36,172 nt of DNA from Bacteroides xylanisolvens XB1A (GTDB lineage Bacteria; Bacteroidota; Bacteroidia; Bacteroidales; Bacteroidaceae): assembly GCF_000210075.1 (NCBI RefSeq), contig NC_021017.1, positions 869,329-905,500 on the forward strand, in the 5' to 3' direction. The translations under genes and the position numbers were made by a program. The notes beneath the pieces are model-generated. The model ran no database searches and was not told where the DNA came from. It saw only the letters and a program-made list of their open reading frames with translations. The stretch's first letter is position 1. The number at the start of each line of letters is the position of its first letter. Of this stretch, positions 15,796 to 22,551 are shown piece by piece.

Positions 15796-17355
15796 CTAGT
15801 TTTCAATGATCCATTCTCCAATAGTTCGCGTACTACTGTCGAAATTAACTCCCACTTTGATAACTTTCCGATGATCTGCCTGATAAGGAATCGCATACTG
15901 CTTACTATTGATCTGTGCCAACGCTTCTTCAGGAGTACCGTCTACTTTGAATTCAAATACATAGATAGCCTCCTGCATCTTTATCACAACATCAGCCCTG
16001 CCAACAGCGCTCTTTACTTCTGCATCCACATATTGCCCCATCAACCGGAACAGGAGGTAGAAGATGGTCTGATAGTGTTTCTCCTCCTTATTATTCATAT
16101 CATTGGGGATAGAGGCGAAAAATGATTTGATCCGCTCCATACATTGATCCAGATTGCCGACCCGTAAGTCTTTGATAAACGATACTACATAAAATGTATT
16201 CTCGCGAGCAGGCAAATGCACATAAGCCGGCATTAATGATTCGATAAAGCCTTTCCGAACTTCTTTGTTAGGATAAGCCAACGTATAGATCTGAAAATCC
16301 CGATCATATTCTTTAATAGTGAGATAACCGCTTTGGTAAAGTACCGGAAGCGGGTCTGTAATGACATTGGTAGGTGCATCAAACTGCTCGGCAGTAGCCG
16401 AAACGCCATCCAGTTGACGAATATCGAAATCGCTTTGCTGCAAGATGTCTATCAGGAAAGTGGGAGTGCCGGTAGAGAACCAGAAATTGGCATATTTCTT
16501 TTGAGCAAATGCATTAAACAAACTAAACGGATTGTAAATGTCTTCACTATTTTCACTGAAATGATACCCATCATACTGTTGTTTCAAATGTATACACGCT
16601 TCATCATACGTTTCACCGTTCGCCTCGGCCATCCTTCTTATATCTTCTTCCAACTGTGTACGCAATTCATTTTCCGTTATACCGCAAATGGCACTATAAG
16701 CATCTTGCATACTTATGTTCTGAAGATTGTTCAATTCACTAAAGATGCTCATCTGACTAAATTTACTGATACCGGTCAGGAAAAGAAAACGAAGATATTC
16801 TCCCTGCGCTTTCAACGGACTGAAAAAGTCGCGCATGATGCCACGTATTTCAGCTTGCAACTCCTCATTGTTGTTGCTATCCAACATAGGAGAATCATAT
16901 TCGTCTACAAGTAACACAACCTGACGCCCGCTCTGCTCGTAAGCACGTTTGATAATACCTTTCAGACGGAGACTGAAAGTGTCTTCGCTCGTGTCACATC
17001 CGTAAATTCGTTCCCATTCCACCAAGCGATTGTTGATAGCGGAGCGCAGCATCCCCGCATTCATATACTTACTGATACTGAAATCAATATGCAACACGGG
17101 ATAAACCGTCCAGTCTTTCTCCAACTGTTCCATCATCAGCCCCTTGAACAGGTCTTTTTTACCAGAGAAATAGGCTTCAAGAGTGGAAACTAACAGACTC
17201 TTTCCAAAGCGTCGGGGACGGCTAAGAAAATAAGTCGTATGTGTATTTACCAAACGATAAATCAACTCTGTCTTATCAATATACACACAATTATCATTGC
17301 GTAGTCTCTCGAAACTCTGTATCCCTATCGGATAACGCCTGAATATTCCTTCCAT
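15796..17355 (-). CDS. AAA-ATPase-like protein with C-terminal PD-(D/E)XK nuclease domain
   Basis: This 519-residue protein has the common Bacteroides two-domain layout: an AAA-ATPase-like N-terminus and a PD-(D/E)XK-superfamily C-terminus. The start MEGIFRRYPIGIQSFERLR is typical. A Walker A-like site, SRPRRFGKS, is at 45-53 and Walker B, VVLLVDEYDSP, at about 146-156. The nuclease-like motif is GRAD (452-455) followed by EFK (468-470) and a QI-x-Y helix. These proteins occur in many copies per genome and their role, perhaps in defence or mobile-element biology, is unsettled. It has its own TATCTTTG box 33 bases upstream. It looks like an independent gene placed between the HU operon and the DUF4248 gene. 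Confidence 0.92.
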   Translation of the reverse strand: MEGIFRRYPIGIQSFERLRNDNCVYIDKTELIYRLVNTHTTYFLSRPRRFGKSLLVSTLEAYFSGKKDLFKGLMMEQLEKDWTVYPVLHIDFSISKYMNAGMLRSAINNRLVEWERIYGCDTSEDTFSLRLKGIIKRAYEQSGRQVVLLVDEYDSPMLDSNNNEELQAEIRGIMRDFFSPLKAQGEYLRFLFLTGISKFSQMSIFSELNNLQNISMQDAYSAICGITENELRTQLEEDIRRMAEANGETYDEACIHLKQQYDGYHFSENSEDIYNPFSLFNAFAQKKYANFWFSTGTPTFLIDILQQSDFDIRQLDGVSATAEQFDAPTNVITDPLPVLYQSGYLTIKEYDRDFQIYTLAYPNKEVRKGFIESLMPAYVHLPARENTFYVVSFIKDLRVGNLDQCMERIKSFFASIPNDMNNKEEKHYQTIFYLLFRLMGQYVDAEVKSAVGRADVVIKMQEAIYVFEFKVDGTPEEALAQINSKQYAIPYQADHRKVIKVGVNFDSSTRTIGEWIIEN

Positions 17356-17387
17356 CCTTTTTCTATGCTTTTAACGTGAAACGTAAA

Positions 17388-17395
17388 CAAAGATA
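17388..17395 (-). promoter_or_regulatory. Putative promoter -7 box of the AAA-ATPase gene
   Basis: TATCTTTG on the minus strand matches TAnnTTTG, 32 bases before the ATG. Its 12-base surroundings are identical to those of the HU-gene box. Confidence 0.58.
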
Positions 17396-17470
17396 CGATA
17401 AATTTCAAGAATCGGTATTCTATTAGTATCAATTCTTTTATGAATACGCCCGAACATCCGCTCTCAAAAT

Positions 17471-17501
17471 TTGCCTATTCCACTAAAAATGAGTAACTTT
17501 A
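17471..17501 (+). promoter_or_regulatory. Putative promoter of the DUF4248 gene
   Basis: A TTG (17471-17473, within ATTTGCC) and TAACTTTA (17494-17501) are separated by 20 bases, which fits the Bacteroides -33/-7 layout with one mismatch in the -7 box. It ends 34 bases before the ATG. Confidence 0.42.
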
Positions 17502-17535
17502 CTTCAAATATAACAATCTAAAGGCACAACTATAA

Positions 17536-17793
17536 ATGAAAACAAAAAACAAGATTCTCCCCGAACAAGAAGAAGAAAAAACATTCCAATACCGCACCTA
17601 TGGGAAAGGCGAGCTCGCCTTGTTGTACCTCCCCAATATCCTGCAACAAAGCGCAGTAGACCGATTCAACGAATGGATTGAAGCTGCACCCGGACTAAAA
17701 GAACGGCTCCTGGCCACCGGCATGAATCCACGCAGCAGATACTACACTCCCGCACAAGTAAGGCTCATCGTCGAAGTACTCCAAGAACCCTAA
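17536..17793 (+). CDS. DUF4248 domain protein
   Basis: This is an 85-residue protein of the DUF4248 family, which is confined largely to Bacteroidetes and has no known function. The family's recognisable parts are YGKGELALLYLPN (about 22-34), a central helix with FNEWIEAAPGL, and the C-terminal MNPRSRYYTPAQVRLIVEVL (about 62-81), which resembles a short DNA-binding or protein-binding helical domain. It is the only plus-strand gene inside the phage-like module, convergent with the primase-helicase gene, from which it is separated by a large inverted repeat. Genes of this family are often found next to primase-helicase and HU-like genes at polysaccharide loci, so it probably belongs to the module. 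Confidence 0.82.
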   Translation: MKTKNKILPEQEEEKTFQYRTYGKGELALLYLPNILQQSAVDRFNEWIEAAPGLKERLLATGMNPRSRYYTPAQVRLIVEVLQEP

Positions 17794-17796
17794 TTG

Positions 17797-17890
17797 AAGT
17801 ATTAAGTATTAGGTATCAAGTATGGTAAACGCATCGCAACAATGGATAACATCATAATACTTAATACTTGATACTTAATACCTAATACTT
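17797..17890. terminator. Large imperfect inverted repeat between convergent genes
   Basis: Two 27-bp arms (17797-17823 and 17864-17890) match as an inverted repeat at 25 of 27 positions. Each arm is itself built of AAGTATTA/GGTATTA/AAGTATC-like heptad or octad units. The loop is 40 bases. It starts 3 bases after the DUF4248 stop and its right arm touches the primase-helicase stop, so it can terminate both transcripts. The composition is AT-rich with no G+C clamp. Confidence 0.7.
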
Positions 17891-19683
17891 TAAAACAGCT
17901 CTTTTTCAGGTAGCCAGCAGGAGTTGTCGAACATTGTATTTCGGACACGCTGGTCAGCGGAGAGAGAAGGGTCGTGAGATTCTTCACAGGGCAGGTATCG
18001 TCCGCTTACGGGATCGTAGACAAAGGATGCCATTCCACCGACACCAAGATGCTTGAATTTCACCTTGTCCACGTATACGCGTGTGGCACCAACCTCCTTG
18101 TCACGTTCCACAATGATACCGTAATCCGCTTTGTTATAGAAATCGGCAGAGCCGTTGATGTCGTACATTTCCACACGAGGGGTAATGCCCGTGACAGGAT
18201 TACGGTTCATTTTACGAGGATGGACTACGACCACGAGCAGGCAATTATGTTGCACGGCAAATTCTGTAAATTTATTCAACAGGTTCGAAATATATTGCGT
18301 TTCCGTCTGTCCAGGCTGCGGGTTATGGTCGAAACGGTTGAGCGGGTCGAAGACAATGATGCGGCAGCCACGGCGGACAACGAGTTCATGAGCCTTAGCC
18401 AGTACACGATCCGGAGAAACATTACCTTTCAGAGAGATATGAGAGACGTTTTCAGTCAGAAAATCTTCCGAGTTCGCAAGGAGTCCCTCCGTCATGCCAC
18501 AGCCGTTTTGAAAACGGTGTCCGGTGAGTTTCTCAATCAGTTTGCGGAGATGATAGACGATGGGGGTATTTTCCGGGCTAAAGAACCCGATTTTCCATTG
18601 ATGCCGCAGGCAGAGACGCAACACCAATTCGTCCACCCACTCGGATTTTCCTGCACCGGGAACTCCGGTGACGTAGACACTTCGCCCACGTTCATACGTG
18701 CAGATCTTATCCATCTCCTCCCATCCCGTTTCCGCTCCGGGACCGAAGCCGTTGTCGAAAAGAGCCCGCAGATCGTCATGCAAGTCGGCAGCGGTGAAGA
18801 TACCTTCGAGCGGAACTTCTGCTGCCTGTTCGATGGCGATACGGAGACTGGCGATACCATATTTGCAGAGATGCTCGTTGGCATCTTTACACTCCGGACC
18901 GTAAGTCACCACCCGGCAGCGTTCAGCTCCCAGCCGGTTGATGAGTTCATTGCGCAACCGGATTCCGGCAGAATCAGCATCAACGGCAATGATGATTTCT
19001 TCCAGGTCCTCGAAGTGCGTCTCCATAAAACGGTCGAGCCAGGAGAGGTTCGAATTGGCTCCGGCCGGCACGGAGATGGCGCTTTTGAATCCGGCGGCGA
19101 TGGAAGAAGCAGCATCCAGTTCCCCCTCGTGGATGATGCAGGAGGTTTGCCCCAGGATGGAGTCGATGTTGTAGGGAATCAGTTCGGCACCCTGCACCAT
19201 TTTGAAAAGTTTCGGGAGAGCGCGAAATTTGGTGTTTATCAGTTGTTCCCCTTCAAAATAGTTGAAGCAGATGCAACGTTCCTTTTTGCCGGATTGCGGC
19301 ATAAATTCTTCCTGTTCGGTGATGCGTAGGGCGGCTATGACGGACTGCGGGATGCAACGCGTCTCCACCAGCCAACGCTCCGTGTCTTCGGAAAGCGTGG
19401 TTTTCGAGGCATCAAACACTGGACGCTGAAAATGCTGCGGAATGGCTGCTGCACGACGCTTGCGGGCTGCCACACGTTCGGCATTCTTGCGCTCTTCCAC
19501 ATCATCGGGAACATAAAAATCAGCGCCACAATGATAACAGTGACAGTGGCCCGTGTCGACGTTGACACGTAGCGAACGGTCGCGTTTATTCTTGCGGGTA
19601 GGAAGACATTTTTTACAAATCGTCTTGAGGACTCCACTCGATTTACCGTGGATGTCGACATCATAGTTGGCAAAATTTCTCAT
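17890..19683 (-). CDS. TOPRIM primase-helicase (T7 gp4-like)
   Basis: This 597-residue protein fuses a primase-type half with a DnaB/RecA-type helicase half, as in phage T7 gp4 and Twinkle. In order: a zinc ribbon (Cys23, Cys26, Cys49, Cys52); a TOPRIM fold with HEGELDA at 184-190 and AVDADSAG at 232-239; and a P-loop domain with GVPGAGKS at 339-346, a Walker B IIVFDPLNRFD, and VVVVHPRKM after it. I chose the ATG at 19683 because MRNFANYDVDIHGKSSG leads straight into the zinc ribbon; the frame is open 15 codons further. It would unwind DNA and make or direct primers at a replication fork. It is downstream of the DUF4373 gene in the same direction, across the 22-bp repeats. Confidence 0.92.
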   Translation of the reverse strand: MRNFANYDVDIHGKSSGVLKTICKKCLPTRKNKRDRSLRVNVDTGHCHCYHCGADFYVPDDVEERKNAERVAARKRRAAAIPQHFQRPVFDASKTTLSEDTERWLVETRCIPQSVIAALRITEQEEFMPQSGKKERCICFNYFEGEQLINTKFRALPKLFKMVQGAELIPYNIDSILGQTSCIIHEGELDAASSIAAGFKSAISVPAGANSNLSWLDRFMETHFEDLEEIIIAVDADSAGIRLRNELINRLGAERCRVVTYGPECKDANEHLCKYGIASLRIAIEQAAEVPLEGIFTAADLHDDLRALFDNGFGPGAETGWEEMDKICTYERGRSVYVTGVPGAGKSEWVDELVLRLCLRHQWKIGFFSPENTPIVYHLRKLIEKLTGHRFQNGCGMTEGLLANSEDFLTENVSHISLKGNVSPDRVLAKAHELVVRRGCRIIVFDPLNRFDHNPQPGQTETQYISNLLNKFTEFAVQHNCLLVVVVHPRKMNRNPVTGITPRVEMYDINGSADFYNKADYGIIVERDKEVGATRVYVDKVKFKHLGVGGMASFVYDPVSGRYLPCEESHDPSLSADQRVRNTMFDNSCWLPEKELF

Positions 19684-19745
19684 ATTTTTTTCCTTTTTTC
19701 TAATTAAAAAATAGTTTAAAATAATCATTCACACGCAGAGGACTT

Positions 19746-19864
19746 ACCTGCCGGACGAGTGTCTGCCACCTGCCGGACGAGCTTCCGTTACCTGCCAGAC
19801 GAACATCAACAACCTACCAGACGAACATCGGCAACCTACCGGACGAAGCCAGTCATCTGCCGGA
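19746..19864. repeat. Iteron-like 22-bp direct repeats
   Basis: The core ACCTGCCGGACGA or a close variant begins at 19746, 19768, 19790, 19812 and 19834, exactly 22 bp apart. A sixth, more diverged copy (ATCTGCCGGAT) begins at 19855, after 21 bp, and runs into the DUF4373 stop codon. The bases between cores vary, except that copies 3 and 4 share GAACATC. The array fills most of the 181-bp spacer between the DUF4373 gene and the primase-helicase gene. Repeats of this length beside an initiator-like gene resemble plasmid or phage origin iterons. Confidence 0.88.
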
Positions 19865-20839
19865 TTAATGCGCCCATCTTTTCTTCACATCATCCCACAC
19901 AGCTGATGCATCGGGACGTGGCGGCGCATCAACCGGAATAAGATGTCCCAGATACGTTCGCCGCCCGTCGACGACGCTTTCAAAGCGGTTTACATCCTTG
20001 TCGACCGTATTCTCAAGCTCTTTCAGCAAGGTTTCCCTCAACGTGCGACAAGTAACGGAACCGGCCGCGATATAATTTGAAAAATACCGTTTCACGTCCT
20101 CCGGAAAAAGCAGTCCCGCTCCTTTGTCATAAAGGCGGATATGTTTTTTGAAGATTTCCAAAATAAGTTTTTGATGGTCTACAAAAAGCTTTCCCAAACC
20201 GGAATGCTGCCCGGCCAATTCCATATATGACTGGAAAGTAGAAAGTTGGTCCACCAACTTTTCCCAAGGCAACACGGGTTGTAACGGGCCATGATTGCCT
20301 TCATCCGCCAAACGGCTCACAAGAGACGGTGTTTCTATATTACTCCTATTATTGTTTACAACAGAAACACTTCCTTTACTCTCCTCTTCTTTACTTTCCT
20401 CTTCTCTCCTCTTCTGGTTTTCAGTGGGTTTTCTCCCTTTACTGACGGGCGTTTCAGCACTTTTTGCCACCTTTTTCGGACGCCCTCCTTTTTTACCGTT
20501 TTCGATGTCCATTTTCCGCTTCTCTTCCAAGCTTTTCATCACCCTATCCAAGTAAGAAGAACGAAACATCTGTCGTTCCTCATCCAGTTCGAAGAGATCG
20601 AATTCGCGAAGTACCCGCTCCACCGCAACTTCATCCACATCATACCGCCGGGCCATGGCCTTCAGTAAAACCGGTTTGCACGACGCCTCATAAGCATCTT
20701 TAGTGCGCAGATGCAACAGCAACATCACGTAAATTCCGAGTGCTTCCGCGGCATTCATCTCTGACATCATACAGGCAATATTGTCGTCATTCAACAAATT
20801 TACCTCCAAATTGAAATACTGATCTTTCTTCATTTTCAT
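19865..20839 (-). CDS. DUF4373 (Lin1244/Lin1753-like N-terminal) protein, probable phage-type replication initiator
   Basis: The N-terminal 120 or so residues match the DUF4373/Lin1244-Lin1753 domain: KDQYFNLEVNLLNDDNIACM, then a helical part (EALGIYVMLLLHLR) and a winged-helix-like section with YDVDEVAVERVLREFDLF, ending in NGKKGGRPKK, an AT-hook-like basic patch at about 112-122. A low-complexity charged linker (KRREEESKEEESKG) follows, then a C-terminal helical region with a PEDVKRYFSNYI stretch. In phages such proteins sit in replication modules and act like replisome organisers. It has 324 residues from the ATG at 20839; a second ATG at 20833 is possible. The iteron-like repeats and the primase-helicase gene lie directly downstream, which supports an initiator role. 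That role is inferred. Confidence 0.8.
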   Translation of the reverse strand: MKMKKDQYFNLEVNLLNDDNIACMMSEMNAAEALGIYVMLLLHLRTKDAYEASCKPVLLKAMARRYDVDEVAVERVLREFDLFELDEERQMFRSSYLDRVMKSLEEKRKMDIENGKKGGRPKKVAKSAETPVSKGRKPTENQKRREEESKEEESKGSVSVVNNNRSNIETPSLVSRLADEGNHGPLQPVLPWEKLVDQLSTFQSYMELAGQHSGLGKLFVDHQKLILEIFKKHIRLYDKGAGLLFPEDVKRYFSNYIAAGSVTCRTLRETLLKELENTVDKDVNRFESVVDGRRTYLGHLIPVDAPPRPDASAVWDDVKKRWAH

Positions 20840-20877
20840 TTATCATTTATTATTCCACATTTAATACTTCCGGGGCG

Positions 20878-20885
20878 CAAAGGTG
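20878..20885 (-). promoter_or_regulatory. Possible promoter -7 box of the DUF4373 gene
   Basis: CACCTTTG on the minus strand differs from TAnnTTTG at one base, 38 bases before the ATG. A nearby TACATTTTG (20887-20895, minus) with one extra T is an alternative. The box for the divergent gene (20946-20953) is about 60 bases away. Confidence 0.33.
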
Positions 20886-20945
20886 CAAAATGTATTTTAT
20901 TCCAGCTATCGCAAAAATGAGAGAGGGATTATATATTTTTTATCC

Positions 20946-20953
20946 GACCTTTG
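20946..20953 (+). promoter_or_regulatory. Possible promoter -7 box of the small HTH-like gene
   Basis: GACCTTTG differs from TAnnTTTG at one base and lies 28 bases before the chosen ATG at 20982. The position is right for a short leader, and the first in-frame ATG (20883) would lie upstream of it. Confidence 0.38.
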
Positions 20954-20981
20954 CCAAAAATTATTAATAATCCCAAACAAT

Positions 20982-21320
20982 ATGGACACAAAACGCAACC
21001 AAACGTTGGAAGAAATAGAAGAAAATAAAATAGTGAACGAGCATTACCAGAACAGAGTAATGCTGATAAAAAAGCTCTTGAAAACGTCACGGCTAGCCAC
21101 AGTAGACCTCTGCGTGCATATCGACATCAGTGAAGCCTCCTACTACCGTTACATAAATTTCACCAGCTATATGAAAGCAGACATTTTCATACATGCTTGT
21201 CTCTTCCTCAAGCAATATATTGAAAGTCACCACATTCCTTATACCCAAGAAGAAAAACGGCTTATAAAAACATTAGACCTGTTTCAGATTTCCTCAAATA
21301 GCAACTTAAACTACAATTAA
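20982..21320 (+). CDS. Small hypothetical protein with helix-turn-helix-like segment
   Basis: I do not recognise the family. The 112-residue protein starts MDTKRNQTLEEIEENK and is predicted largely helical, Lys/Glu-rich and without a membrane segment. Residues about 40-62 (VDLCVHIDISEASYYRYI) have the spacing of a helix-turn-helix: helix, DIS turn, recognition-like helix rich in Tyr and Ser. I chose 20982 rather than 20883 because a promoter-like box lies between them and the upstream 33 codons look like intergenic DNA. It is divergent from the DUF4373 gene and lies immediately before the second EPS block, whose promoter region contains two dyads. A regulator of one or both neighbours is a reasonable guess, not shown. 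Confidence 0.62.
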   Translation: MDTKRNQTLEEIEENKIVNEHYQNRVMLIKKLLKTSRLATVDLCVHIDISEASYYRYINFTSYMKADIFIHACLFLKQYIESHHIPYTQEEKRLIKTLDLFQISSNSNLNYN

Positions 21321-21335
21321 AACACAGAAAAGGAG

Positions 21336-21374
21336 AAACTTATCATAAGTTTTATTACATTTGCAATGTAATAA
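21336..21374. promoter_or_regulatory. Two abutting dyads containing a -7 box, upstream of EPS block 2
   Basis: A dyad with 7-bp arms AAACTTA/TAAGTTT and a TCA loop (21336-21352) adjoins a perfect dyad with 10-bp arms TTATTACATT/AATGTAATAA and a TGC loop (21352-21374). The second contains TACATTTG at 21356-21363, an exact TAnnTTTG match, 31 bases before the ATG at 21395. A protein bound to either dyad would cover the promoter. A hairpin that terminates the upstream gene is the alternative reading. Confidence 0.6.
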
Positions 21375-21394
21375 AGGTCTTTAAAACTTAAAAA

Positions 21395-22510
21395 ATGAGT
21401 GATAGCGAAACAGGCAGCCCATCAATAAAAGCACTGATCGTTTTCAGAGAAAACGGAGAAACCGACAATCTATTTGTTCCTATCTTATGCGATGCTATCA
21501 GAATGGCTGGAATCAATGTAAGATACTCCCAAAAAGAATTCTGGGAATCGGATACGACTTATGACATCATCCATTTCCAATGGCCGGAAGAACTGGTGGG
21601 ATGGACATGCAAAGACCCCGACGTCATCCGCCGCCTGAAAGAACGCATTGATTTTTTCCGCTCGCGAGGAACTCATTTCATATACACACGGCACAACATT
21701 CACCCCCACTATGCAAATGATATCATCAGCCGGGTCTACGACATAATCGAATCGGAGAGTGACACCGTAGTGCACATGGGACATTACAGCCAGACAGAAT
21801 TCATACAAAAATATCCCGACAGCAGGAACGTCATCATCCCGTACCACATCTACCAATACACCTACAAAGAAGATATCAGCATAGAGCGCGCGCGCCAATA
21901 TCTGAACCTGCCACAAGAAGCATTCGTCGTCACCGCCTTCGGGAAATTCCGCAACCGGGAAGAAAGACGTATGCTGCTCGGAGCGTTCCGCGACTGGGAC
22001 AAAGAACGGAAACTACTGATAGCCCCTCGCTTATGCCCCTTTTCAAGGCGCAATAACTATGGCAGAAATATCCTCAAACGATGGGCTTCCCGAATTGGCT
22101 ACTATGTCCTCATGCCGTTGTTAAACCGTATGTTCAGACTACAAGCGGGAGCCAACGACGAACCGATAGACGAGTGCGACCTCCCTTATTATATGTCTGC
22201 CTCTGACGTGATATTCATCCAAGAAAGAAATGCACTAAACTCCGTAAATATTCCTCTTGCTTTTCTTTTCCACAAGATAGTCGTAGGACCAAATACCGGC
22301 AATATAGGCGAACTATTAAAAAACACAGGCAATCCGACTTTCAATCCGAATCATAAAGCCGATATCATACGGGCACTGAAAATGGCCTGGCAGTTATCTA
22401 CTTGGGGAAAAGGAGAAATGAACTATACCTATGCACTAGAAAACATGAGTATAGATAAAGTGGGCAAACAATATGCCGAAGTATATAGAGATTTGAACAG
22501 CAGATTGTAA
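21395..22510 (+). CDS. GT-B fold glycosyltransferase
   Basis: This 371-residue protein looks like a glycosyltransferase of the GT-B superfamily. The N-terminal half has IKALIVFRENGETDNLFVP, DIIHFQWPEELVGW and THFIYTRHNIHPH, the last typical of family 4-like enzymes acting on lipid-linked sugars. The C-terminal half contains VVTAFGKFRNREERRMLL (about 182-199) and SASDVIFIQERNALNSVNIPLAFLF-like sequence that takes the place of the donor-binding E-x7-E region. That motif is weak, so the family number is uncertain. It is the first gene of EPS block 2, and its stop overlaps the next possible start (TAATG at 22508-22512). Confidence 0.78.
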   Translation: MSDSETGSPSIKALIVFRENGETDNLFVPILCDAIRMAGINVRYSQKEFWESDTTYDIIHFQWPEELVGWTCKDPDVIRRLKERIDFFRSRGTHFIYTRHNIHPHYANDIISRVYDIIESESDTVVHMGHYSQTEFIQKYPDSRNVIIPYHIYQYTYKEDISIERARQYLNLPQEAFVVTAFGKFRNREERRMLLGAFRDWDKERKLLIAPRLCPFSRRNNYGRNILKRWASRIGYYVLMPLLNRMFRLQAGANDEPIDECDLPYYMSASDVIFIQERNALNSVNIPLAFLFHKIVVGPNTGNIGELLKNTGNPTFNPNHKADIIRALKMAWQLSTWGKGEMNYTYALENMSIDKVGKQYAEVYRDLNSRL

Positions 22511-22551
22511 TGCTGCTGCCAGTATCAATAATTTATCAGAATACGAAATGC

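Noticed and set aside
17974..19329. 451-codon open frame on the plus strand
   Set aside because: It lies entirely antisense to the primase-helicase gene, whose zinc ribbon, TOPRIM and P-loop motifs are clear; the antisense product shows no recognisable domain.
19746..19867. CRISPR array
   Set aside because: The period is only 22 bp, there are no unique spacers of 25-40 bp, and no cas gene is in the window.
14161..20981. Attachment-site direct repeats at the module ends
   Set aside because: Comparing the two end regions by eye, I found no convincing shared sequence, and no integrase gene is present.
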